NCBI GenBank assembly: GCA_026988135.1
Contig: JALSLT010000016.1
Location: 1 to 23,932 of the forward strand
Direction: 5' to 3'
Source: Desulfurobacterium sp.
GTDB taxonomy: Bacteria; Aquificota; Aquificia; Desulfurobacteriales; Desulfurobacteriaceae
DNA: 23,932 nucleotides
Part shown: piece by piece, positions 15,290 to 22,478 of the stretch
Numbering within the stretch: the first letter of the stretch is position 1
How the letters are laid out: every line of letters starts with the position of its first letter
Made by a program: the position numbers and the translations under genes
The notes under the pieces: model-generated
What the model was told of the DNA's origin: nothing
Database searches by the model: none
What the model saw: only the letters and a program-made list of their open reading frames with translations

Positions 15290-16047
15290 ATTCTTATCCT
15301 TTCACCATCACTAAGTGCGGAAATTCCTTTTTCTGCCAGTTCTTCTTTGATAACATCTACAAACGGATATTTTAAATGGTAGGCAAACACTCTGATATCC
15401 CTTGGTAAAGATAATTGGTTCATATCTCTGAACAGATCATCTGAATTGTAATGGAGAGCGATACTTGAAAGTTCCTTTTTTATAGATGGATAGGAAACAT
15501 CAACAAAAAAAGCTTTAATCTCTTTTTTCGAATTCAAGAATTCCCACATAGCCTTACATCTATAAGTATCTCCAGAAATAAAAACTCCTTTATTACCCAA
15601 AAAAATTGCAAAACCGGTAGTTTTTACAGTATGGTTAACAGGAACAGGTATAATTCTGTAGTCTCCAAGGCTAAATTCACACATAGGCTCTACTTTCCTA
15701 ATAACAACAGCAGGTTTTCCGTTTTTCAATCTAAACCTAAAAAGCTCTGGCCATACTTTGCCATTAAAAATATTGTCCTCAAGAACCTGGATAATTTCCC
15801 TATTTCCATAAACGAGTAACGGCTCTTCTCTACTATTTTCAAAAGGAAAAACATCAATAAAAAACGGCAAGTCTTTTATATGGTCGGCGTGGCAATGGGT
15901 GATAAAAATAGCTTTTACCTTTTTAAGATTAACATTTCCGGAAAAAAGTGCTCCGCAATCAACCACAATATTTTCATCAATAACAAAGGTTGAAAGATTC
16001 ATACCTGAACGGCGAGAGCCGTAAGCACCGGCAACAAGAACTTCCAT
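15286..16047 (-). CDS. Metallo-beta-lactamase-fold hydrolase, candidate 3',5'-cyclic-nucleotide phosphodiesterase
   Basis: A 253-residue MBL-fold enzyme. Metal ligands are seen in HCHADH (H51, H53, D55, H56), H139 in PVNHTV, D160 in ISGDTY and H224 in FAYHLK. The stretch DNIFNGKVWPELFRF (91-105) resembles class II cyclic-AMP phosphodiesterases, where a similar IFN...WPDF segment follows the metal motif; the class II PROSITE-type HxHLDH pattern is only approximately met. The start was set at ATG 16047, which follows an AGAGGA site and gives a normal MBL N-terminus; a longer frame runs into the upstream gene. It lies 11 bases after the lipoprotein stop. Fold is certain; cyclic-nucleotide specificity is supported by motif and by the adenylate cyclase in the cluster. 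Confidence 0.8.
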   Translation of the reverse strand: MEVLVAGAYGSRRSGMNLSTFVIDENIVVDCGALFSGNVNLKKVKAIFITHCHADHIKDLPFFIDVFPFENSREEPLLVYGNREIIQVLEDNIFNGKVWPELFRFRLKNGKPAVVIRKVEPMCEFSLGDYRIIPVPVNHTVKTTGFAIFLGNKGVFISGDTYRCKAMWEFLNSKKEIKAFFVDVSYPSIKKELSSIALHYNSDDLFRDMNQLSLPRDIRVFAYHLKYPFVDVIKEELAEKGISALSDGERIRI

Positions 16048-16058
16048 AAAATCCTCTC

Positions 16059-17860
16059 TTACTGTACCCTGTAAAGGTAGTAGTTTAAAGTGTAGTTTCC
16101 TGTCGTGTTGCAAAACTCCACTGCATATATATAATCTGGATTAACAGTTGAACTGTATTCGTAGTAAAAGTTATTAACATCCAGACTCCAGGTGTCGTTT
16201 TGAGACTGATAGTTTGAATCTACAATATTAAAGCTACATGTTCCATTAAACCAAGCCGGATTCCATGATAGGTATAAATATCCTCCTGCAGCGGGATTTA
16301 GGGTAACATTCTCTTCTCCAACTTTATTCACAATTAAATCTGCTTTCCTTTTCTTGCCACTTTTATAATCTGTGACCATAAATTTCACATTCTCTGTTAG
16401 ATTAAGAAGATGTAAAACGGAAACTTCTCCGTAAGTCCCATTTATTACAAAATGTTCTAAGGTGTCGTTACCTGCCAAAAAGCCTTCTCCTTCGGTATTC
16501 CATAAAGCTTTAACATTTGTTCCGTAAACAGACAATACAAGGTTACTATCTTCAGTTATACTTATAGGAAAATCAAAAAGCGGCTTAATGTTATTGTCTT
16601 CAAAAACATAAATTTTACCAGCACCTAAGGTATCATTGCTGTTATAGCAATAAACTTTTAAAAGGGTTCCATCTTCGGGAACTATGCTTTTTACGAAAGC
16701 TATCTCCGCATCCAATTTTCTGTAAACTTTCAACGGTACCTTTTTGCCTTTAAATATTAAAAACGCTTCTATCGGAGAATAACCACTGCTTTTCCTGTAA
16801 AATTTCCTATTTTCGTTTTTAAAAAGCTCTACATCACAGTAATTAAAACCACTATTGGGTTTAACAAGAAGCTTAAAATAATTGTAAGATGTTCCGTTAT
16901 AAACCTTGTATGAAACATCTATATCGTTATAGGGAAATTGTAAGTTGAAATCAGCATTGTTTCCTGAAACAGAAACGTCGGAAACAGACCTTATAAAAAT
17001 TCCTTTTTCGGTAATTCCTTCGAAGATTCCCGTATCACCGGATATTACGGAAAAGTCTGATGTTTCGGTAAATTTCCCTTCAAAAATATCAAAGGTAGAA
17101 CCGGATGAAATTTTCATAGTAAAAGAGGTTAAAGCATCAACATTGAAAGAGTCAAAGACTTTTACAGGATAAAGGTCTGAAAAAGTTTTTAAAGTGTCGT
17201 AGTAAGTGCTGTTGAAAGGAAGTTTATTCACACCTATAGCAGTGAGATAAAATTTATAGGGGAGGGATAGTGTGAAATTTTTAGTGGAAATTGAAGAGTT
17301 TGTACCGTTTATACCGTAAGAGTCAAGTATGACAACATCATTATCTATATTTCCCGTCTCAGGATATAAAATTATGGAAGAAAGCTGAGAATTGAAGTTA
17401 AACTCTCCTGAAAAAGAGTAGAAATATTTTAAAGCGGGATAGATGTTGCCTTTGTAAAAGCCCAATATCGAAACGGTTTTATTTGAAACGGAACTGATTG
17501 AAATAGTATCTGTAGAGGAGAAAGTATCTATTTCGGAGATTGAAGTATAGGTTCCGTTTATATCTCTTGAAATTGAAACACCGTAAAGGTTAAGAACAGT
17601 TAATAGTTCGTCAAAAGTTGGTAAAGTGTAATTGGAAAAATTGTCAAAATCATATAAAGATGAGGTGTAGCCGGAAAGTCCAAAAGGGGTTGTTAAAAAG
17701 TTATAGCTTTGGTCTATAGAAGGGTTGTAAATGTTTGTATAGCTTTTGTCTTTTATTCCGTATATTGATATTTCACTTCCGTTGTAACCGGTTTGGAAGG
17801 ATAAAAACTCTTTCCATATAATTTTTCTTTTATTCTGATATTCATTATCTATATATATAT
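16059..17860 (-). pseudogene. C-terminal part of a frameshifted large lipoprotein
   Basis: The frame is open from 17894 down to the TAA at 16059 but has no convincing start: no ATG or GTG near its beginning and no ribosome binding site. A TTG at 17465 could open a 468-residue piece but lies in mid-protein with no supporting signal. The sequence is rich in Ser/Thr/Asn/Tyr and beta-strand-like, with no membrane helix. It continues the neighbouring N-terminal piece (17849-18379): removing one TA from the tract at 17850-17860 joins them into one frame of 772 residues, reading QIYIDNEYQNKRK across the join. It is therefore not an independent gene. Function unknown; extracellular Ig-like or adhesin-like material is a guess. 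Confidence 0.75.
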
Positions 17861-18379
17861 TTGAAGGAGATATTCTGAGGTTACTTGAGTGAAATTACTA
17901 CTAACAGGGGAAAAAGTATTGCCGTTTATTTCAAAAATGTCACTATCTATATTTCCGTATTCGCCTGAAATTATTCCATCAACTTCATTTTTTGTAAACA
18001 ATGGTAAAAGTTCAATGGAAACCCCAGTTTTTCCATATACGGATACTTGTTTAATACCACTATAAATCGGGTAATTTACATCTCCAATTTCTCTCGAAAC
18101 GATAATTTCAATTATTCTGTTCTCACCTTCCGGAACAGATATTGTGAATGTATGGGTTCCTGCTGTTAAACCGTTCCATGTTTTGATGGTCATGTTTTCC
18201 ATATCAACACTGTCAATGGCAATAGTTACAGAATATAGAAAAGTTCCTTTTACGGTTTGAGATGGTATAGCTGTTTTTATAGAAAGATTGTTTGAAATAG
18301 AAATGCTTTCATTTTCATGTGAAAACCAACAACTTGATGTAGCTAAAATAATCATGAATATTAAAAATATCTTTTTCAT
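17849..18379 (-). CDS. N-terminal part of a putative surface lipoprotein, cut by a frameshift
   Basis: A 176-residue product beginning with a lipoprotein-like signal (MKKIFLIFMIILATSSC, lipid-anchor Cys at 17, lipobox imperfect). It continues into a beta-rich region (about 40-125, with TAGTHTFTISVPEGENR) resembling small Ig-like or carboxypeptidase-regulatory-like folds. It ends abruptly in YLLQIYI at a TAG inside a TA repeat. The downstream frame continues the protein. The ATG is one base after the FecR stop (TAA, G, ATG), with AAGGAA upstream, so it is co-translated with the FecR-domain gene. Not assigned to a known family. Confidence 0.7.
   Translation of the reverse strand: MKKIFLIFMIILATSSCWFSHENESISISNNLSIKTAIPSQTVKGTFLYSVTIAIDSVDMENMTIKTWNGLTAGTHTFTISVPEGENRIIEIIVSREIGDVNYPIYSGIKQVSVYGKTGVSIELLPLFTKNEVDGIISGEYGNIDSDIFEINGNTFSPVSSNFTQVTSEYLLQIYI
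17850..17860. repeat. (TA)5 T dinucleotide tract at the frameshift point
   Basis: TATATATATAT, 5.5 units, lying exactly where the lipoprotein changes frame. The N-terminal frame meets TAG at 17851-17849. Loss of one TA unit (or gain of two) restores the long frame; the restored total, 2319 bases, is divisible by three. Short dinucleotide tracts can slip in replication, so this may be a phase-variation switch or a mutation hot spot. Confidence 0.8.
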
Positions 18380-18380
18380 C

Positions 18381-19127
18381 TTACATTCCTTCTATTGATG
18401 TTTCAGGAATATTTACATTTATATCCAAGCCCTTTTCTTTCTCTTTAATTTCATTCTGTCCAATATCTTGGGCCACTTCATCTTTTACGGTTTCAATATT
18501 TAAGATATCATCCAACATGTCTGTTTCGGTAGATATCTTTTCTGTATCATTCTCTTCCATTATCTGTTGCAATTGTTTAGGTTCAATAGTTTTTATTTGG
18601 AACTTTTTGCTACCATCAATAATAACAACGGTTCCTCTTCTAACTAAGAGTTTTTTCCCAGTTAAAAGACTTTCTATTTCGACAACACCATCGACAACAC
18701 CAACAACAATTTTATGAAAATTCGTTTTTATAAAAAAAGAGGTACCCTTAACTCCTATAAGGGCTACGGAAGTTCTAACCTTGAATGTCCCTGTTGTTCT
18801 TCCTATAACTCTGTAGATAACTTTTCCGTAAGGAAGGTTCATGTAAACATCACCGCCGGGAAGATATTTTTCAATAATAAGTCTTGTTCTTTCTTTAAGG
18901 AAAATCTCTGTTTTATCTACAAATTCTACTGATGCTTCGCTTTTTCTTTTCGTTCTTACTACATCTCCAACAGTCACATTTCCGTCAAGTTTTTTGTAAT
19001 CTACACCTTTAAAAGTACCTTTTTTAACAATTTCTACTTTTCCAGATGCAAATGTAATTTTTCCAACGCCACCAAATGCCGATGAAATATAGCCTAGTAA
19101 AAAAACAATAATAACTACCAATTTCAT
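18381..19127 (-). CDS. FecR-domain periplasmic protein
   Basis: A 248-residue secreted protein. It has a Sec signal peptide (about 1-19, ending AFG) and a FecR-type beta-rich domain (about 20-180). Seen motifs are GDVVRTKRKSEASVEF, LPYGKVIYRV, the core FKVRTSVALIGVKGTSFFI and the turn VVDGVVEIES. The acidic C-terminal tail (about 195-248) is predicted to be disordered. Unlike classical FecR it has no cytoplasmic or transmembrane sigma-regulator part. Such stand-alone FecR proteins often lie next to CHASE2 cyclases and TPR/barrel proteins. The start has an AGGGTGA site; it lies nine bases after the extended end of the TPR/barrel gene. No ECF sigma factor is nearby. Confidence 0.88.
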   Translation of the reverse strand: MKLVVIIVFLLGYISSAFGGVGKITFASGKVEIVKKGTFKGVDYKKLDGNVTVGDVVRTKRKSEASVEFVDKTEIFLKERTRLIIEKYLPGGDVYMNLPYGKVIYRVIGRTTGTFKVRTSVALIGVKGTSFFIKTNFHKIVVGVVDGVVEIESLLTGKKLLVRRGTVVIIDGSKKFQIKTIEPKQLQQIMEENDTEKISTETDMLDDILNIETVKDEVAQDIGQNEIKEKEKGLDINVNIPETSIEGM

Positions 19128-19136
19128 GACATCACC

Positions 19137-19328
19137 CTAAAATATTTTGATTAGCCCTAATCCTAATGTGTATCTTGTGTAATCGGTTTCCATGTCTCCC
19201 GTAGCAAAACTTTTACTGAAAGTTATTTGGGTAAATATTGTTATTTTATGCTGTAAATACTTTTCTGCTTTTATAGATATTCCTGGAATAAGTGCTCTTG
19301 AGCCTTCGGAATAAAGTTTACCTTTCCC
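19137..19328 (-). pseudogene. Remaining barrel C-terminus of the TPR protein, downstream of an in-frame TGA
   Basis: Directly after the TGA (19331-19329) of the TPR/barrel gene, the same frame runs on for 63 codons to a TAG at 19139-19137 without interruption. The sequence has alternating polar and hydrophobic residues and ends YTLGLGLIKIF, the aromatic-terminated last strand expected of an outer-membrane barrel. It has no start codon or ribosome binding site of its own. The TAG lies nine bases before the FecR ATG, the spacing seen elsewhere in the cluster, so this was the original gene end. Confidence 0.75.
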
Positions 19329-20342
19329 TCATAAGGAAATCTCGGACAACATTTTATCTAAAGGCCTAAATCGTTTAGTGTATTTACTTTTTACAGAGAG
19401 TCTATGGATGGAATCTTTAAATAGCCTGTATTCTGTACCGGCAACGAAAGCTCCTTTAAGTGCCGTTAATTCTGTTAAAAAACTATTTCGATTAACTGTA
19501 TAAAAATTTCTTTCATAACCTATTTTCCATAATACATTCATATTTTTTAACATCTTTTCAGTACCAAACTTTAACCCTGACATGTAAACCTGTTTCTGAG
19601 TATAAACCAGATAAAAGTTAGCTTGTCCTATAAAATCGTTTATCTTTTTTCCTTCGTAAAACTGTATCATGGCAAAATCAAGAGGTGTGTTGTTTCGGTT
19701 GTTTTGAAAGGAGATAAAACCCCCTATTCCGGTATAACCGGAAGTGCTTGTCCTTTTTAGATTTAATGATAGGTCTGTTATAAATCCGGAGCGGTAGTAG
19801 TTAACTGGATTGTATGAATCTGGCAGAAAAAGGATATTTGAATCGTATTTTTCCAGAATGGAAAAATAGAACAATTTTTCAGAGGGAATAAGCTCTTTTT
19901 CGGTTCTATTGTCTATAGAGTAAAAAAGTTTATTTGCCAATTCTTTGTTTCCCTCCATAAGCGCGGCTTTTGCCACGAGAAGTTTTATTCTGTCAGAAAT
20001 TTCTTTTCTTTCTTTTTTCAGGGTTTTATACAGATTTATAACTTTTCTATATTGTGCAGAACCGTAAAAAACTTTTATAAGAAATTCTCCGTTTTCTTTA
20101 TTAGGGAGAAGTTGAAAGGAGCGGTTAACAAGTAAAACCCCCTTTTTGTAATTTCCTAACATAAAAAGTGAATATCCGAGATAATAAAGCTCCTTTGGAG
20201 AGAGAGAACTTTCCTTTTGTTTTTGCAATATTTCCACAATTTCATCAAAGTTTTCTTGTTGAAACAGATAAGTAACATTTGTTCCAAAAGAAACTGTGAA
20301 AGAGGAGACGATAATAAGCCATAGAAGAATAAACTTTTTCAT
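19329..20342 (-). CDS. TPR-beta-barrel envelope protein, truncated by an in-frame stop
   Basis: 337 residues to the TGA, 401 codons if the stop were sense. Order: Sec signal peptide (about 1-20), TPR-like helical repeats (about 24-165, with LYYLGYSLFMLGNYKKGVLL), then amphipathic beta-strands (about 190 to the end). The strands look like an outer-membrane barrel in which periplasmic TPRs hang below. The TGA occurs just before the last barrel strands, so the product shown would lack the C-terminal strand and its signal for insertion. The start has a plausible ATG but only a weak upstream ribosome binding site (AAAAAAG). A promoter with an extended -10 lies upstream. It probably works with the FecR-domain protein and the CHASE2 cyclase as an envelope sensor (inference). 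Confidence 0.72.
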   Translation of the reverse strand: MKKFILLWLIIVSSFTVSFGTNVTYLFQQENFDEIVEILQKQKESSLSPKELYYLGYSLFMLGNYKKGVLLVNRSFQLLPNKENGEFLIKVFYGSAQYRKVINLYKTLKKERKEISDRIKLLVAKAALMEGNKELANKLFYSIDNRTEKELIPSEKLFYFSILEKYDSNILFLPDSYNPVNYYRSGFITDLSLNLKRTSTSGYTGIGGFISFQNNRNNTPLDFAMIQFYEGKKINDFIGQANFYLVYTQKQVYMSGLKFGTEKMLKNMNVLWKIGYERNFYTVNRNSFLTELTALKGAFVAGTEYRLFKDSIHRLSVKSKYTKRFRPLDKMLSEISL

Positions 20343-20377
20343 TTACTTTTTTATCCGCTTATATGGTTTAAATTCAT

Positions 20378-20386
20378 ATTATAACA
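20378..20386 (-). promoter_or_regulatory. Extended -10 promoter for the TPR/FecR/lipoprotein/MBL/HD-GYP operon
   Basis: On the minus strand TGTTATAAT (20386-20378) is a perfect extended -10 (TG, one base, TATAAT). No good -35 is seen, which such promoters do not need. Transcription would start near 20371, 29 bases before the TPR gene ATG. It lies in the 56-base gap after the cyclase gene, so the five downstream genes can be expressed apart from the cyclase. Confidence 0.5.
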
Positions 20387-20398
20387 AAAATTTATTAT

Positions 20399-22456
20399 TT
20401 ATTTTGTTTTATGTGTAAACACTCCGTCCCATTTTTCTGGATTTTCCTTTATAAGTTCTTTACATCTATAAAGCATAAGTTTTGCAGGAGGAAAATTACA
20501 TACTTTACGGAATATGTTTGCAGCTTCCCTAAACCTTCCTTTTCTGTAAAGTAAAAGAGCTTTTTCATATGTCTCTTTTATCTTCATACTGGTACTGTTT
20601 TTTTCAAGAAAGGTAAAAATTCTAACAGGTTTCTCTTTTCCTTTAACTTTTACACTATCTATCTCAATAAATGTTACAGGTATGGAGTGGTTTTTTATAT
20701 TTTCCAGGGTAAACTGAGAAACAAGAACATTTGTTCCGTAAATTTTGTTCAGTCCTTCAAGGCGAGATGCAAGATTAACCGTATCTCCTATGGCAGTATA
20801 GTCAAATCTTATTTTTGACCCCATATTTCCTACAACTGCAACACCAGTATTTATTCCTATCCCTATCTGAATTTTACTTATTCCTTTTTTTTTCAATTCA
20901 CGGTTTAAGTATTTCATGATTTTTAATATATCAGATGCGGAAGTTACCGCTTTTAAAGGATGATTATCCACAGTCAACGGAGCGTTCCAAACAGCCATTA
21001 TTGCATCACCTATATACTTATCAAGAGTCCCTTTGTTTTTTAAAATAATCTCTGTGAGAGGTGTGAAAATAAAATTTATCACTTCAACAAGTTTTTCTGG
21101 TTTCATCTTCTCCGAAAGGGATGTAAAATTCCTTATATCTATAAATAATACAGTTATATTTTTCTTCTCACCACCGAGTTTTAGTTTTTTTGGGTTTTTA
21201 ATCATGATATTTAGTATTTCTTTCGAGACATATGTTCCAAACATGTTTTTCATAAAACGACTTTCTTTTGTTTTCTTTGCAATTGAGTATATTTCGACAA
21301 ATAGAATACAGAAAGACAAAAAAAGAACTATATAAAATATTGATGGAAAGAAAACTTTTTTAAGGTATAATAATATGAGGGTTAAAATTAATAAACATAG
21401 AAAAGAGAAATAAAGAACTATTCTGGAGTAGATGTTTTCTGCTTTAAAAAAGATTGTTATCAGTGGAATTAAAAAGAGTATTGATAAAAATATATCCGTA
21501 TAAAATGAATGAAACACAAAGTCATTGTTTAGAAAATTTGATATGAATGTTAAATGAATAAAAGGTCCTGGAAGATATCCTATCGGGGTTGGTTTGATAT
21601 CGGTAACTCCGGCTTCCGAGACTCCAATTAGAACAATTTTGTTTTTTATTTTACTCAAAGGTATTTTGTTGTCGTAGAGATCGATGAAAGAAAAGGTGTT
21701 TATATTGTACTTTTCCAGTTGATAAAAATTAAGAAGGATGCCGTCTTTTTTTATAGGAATTTTTCTGTTTTTAAGTGTTAAAACGCTATTTTTTGTTATG
21801 GTAGCATCTGTATTTAGAAAAATTCTTAAAGCTTGAACTCCAAGGGAAGGATAGACTTCTCCGTTAAAAATCAGCACTGGATGGTAGTGTCGTATTATTT
21901 GATCAGAATCTCCTATTGCATTTAAGGTTCCTGATAAAAGACAGCTTTTGAGAATAGATTGTATGTTGATTTCGGCATGAGGAAAATAACCTATTGGTAG
22001 CTTTTTAGGAACTTTTAGCAGTGCTGAATCGGATAGGATATCGAGAGCTTCTTCCGTTTGTGTTTCTGTGGCTTTAGGTCGGAGAAAAAATCCGCATACA
22101 ATATTTCCTACCGAAAGAATTGTTTGTGAAAGAATTCTGTCAGGTTCTTTTTCTGTCGGTTCAGAAAAGATCATATCCAGAACTACCACTTTTGCCGGTT
22201 TTAATTTTTCTATTCCTTTGGCTATAATCTTTCTGTTCCACGGCCATCTTCCGAATCGATTCACGCTTTTTTCATCTATAAGTATGGTAGTTATATTTTT
22301 TGCCGGGTTGTTTTTGTTGAAAGCGTATAGAGAATCTTCCGTTTTTAAAGAGAATTCGTGAAAAGGTGAAATTCGGAATTGAAAAAGGAGTATTGTTAAG
22401 ATAGCAGAAATTAAAACTATTATTGTTATAAACAAAGCTTCTTTTTTTAATATCAT
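20399..22456 (-). CDS. CHASE2-domain class III adenylate cyclase
   Basis: A 685-residue inner-membrane receptor. Order: membrane helix (about 8-28), periplasmic CHASE2 sensor (about 30-318, with ILIDEKSVNRFGRWPW and VVLDMIFSEP), three membrane helices (about 320-390), a class III cyclase domain (about 432-620) and a C-terminal helical tail with a TPR-like unit. Metal aspartates are D440 (FIDIRNFTS) and D484 (KYIGDAIMAVW). K480 and T554 (YTAIGD) fit ATP use, so cAMP is the likely product; N561 and R565 (NLASR) complete the site. The CHASE2 ligand is unknown. It lies 22 bases after dnaB, with its ribosome binding site in a palindrome, and may be co-transcribed with dnaB. FecR-domain and barrel proteins downstream are typical partners. 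Confidence 0.93.
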   Translation of the reverse strand: MILKKEALFITIIVLISAILTILLFQFRISPFHEFSLKTEDSLYAFNKNNPAKNITTILIDEKSVNRFGRWPWNRKIIAKGIEKLKPAKVVVLDMIFSEPTEKEPDRILSQTILSVGNIVCGFFLRPKATETQTEEALDILSDSALLKVPKKLPIGYFPHAEINIQSILKSCLLSGTLNAIGDSDQIIRHYHPVLIFNGEVYPSLGVQALRIFLNTDATITKNSVLTLKNRKIPIKKDGILLNFYQLEKYNINTFSFIDLYDNKIPLSKIKNKIVLIGVSEAGVTDIKPTPIGYLPGPFIHLTFISNFLNNDFVFHSFYTDIFLSILFLIPLITIFFKAENIYSRIVLYFSFLCLLILTLILLYLKKVFFPSIFYIVLFLSFCILFVEIYSIAKKTKESRFMKNMFGTYVSKEILNIMIKNPKKLKLGGEKKNITVLFIDIRNFTSLSEKMKPEKLVEVINFIFTPLTEIILKNKGTLDKYIGDAIMAVWNAPLTVDNHPLKAVTSASDILKIMKYLNRELKKKGISKIQIGIGINTGVAVVGNMGSKIRFDYTAIGDTVNLASRLEGLNKIYGTNVLVSQFTLENIKNHSIPVTFIEIDSVKVKGKEKPVRIFTFLEKNSTSMKIKETYEKALLLYRKGRFREAANIFRKVCNFPPAKLMLYRCKELIKENPEKWDGVFTHKTK

Positions 22457-22462
22457 TTGTTT

Positions 22463-22474
22463 CCCTTAAAAGGG
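22463..22474. promoter_or_regulatory. Palindrome overlapping the cyclase ribosome binding site
   Basis: CCCTTAAAAGGG is nearly perfectly self-complementary (stem CCCTT/AAGGG, AA loop). On the minus strand its second arm, AAGGG, is the ribosome binding site of the CHASE2 cyclase, six bases from the ATG. In mRNA read from dnaB the hairpin could hide the site. There is no T-run, so it is not a terminator. With a two-base loop the real stem may be shorter. Confidence 0.3.
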
Positions 22475-22478
22475 TTGT

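Noticed and set aside
16048..16113. Longer start for the MBL-fold gene
   Set aside because: It would overlap the end of the lipoprotein gene; ATG 16047 has a good ribosome binding site and the usual MBL N-terminus.
17463..17465. TTG at 17465 as a real start of a separate 468-aa protein
   Set aside because: No ribosome binding site or signal peptide, and the frame is open for 143 more codons upstream to the TA tract, continuing the lipoprotein.
19329..19331. TGA as a selenocysteine codon
   Set aside because: No convincing SECIS-like stem was seen within the next 40 bases, and a barrel strand is an unlikely place for selenocysteine. A point mutation is simpler.
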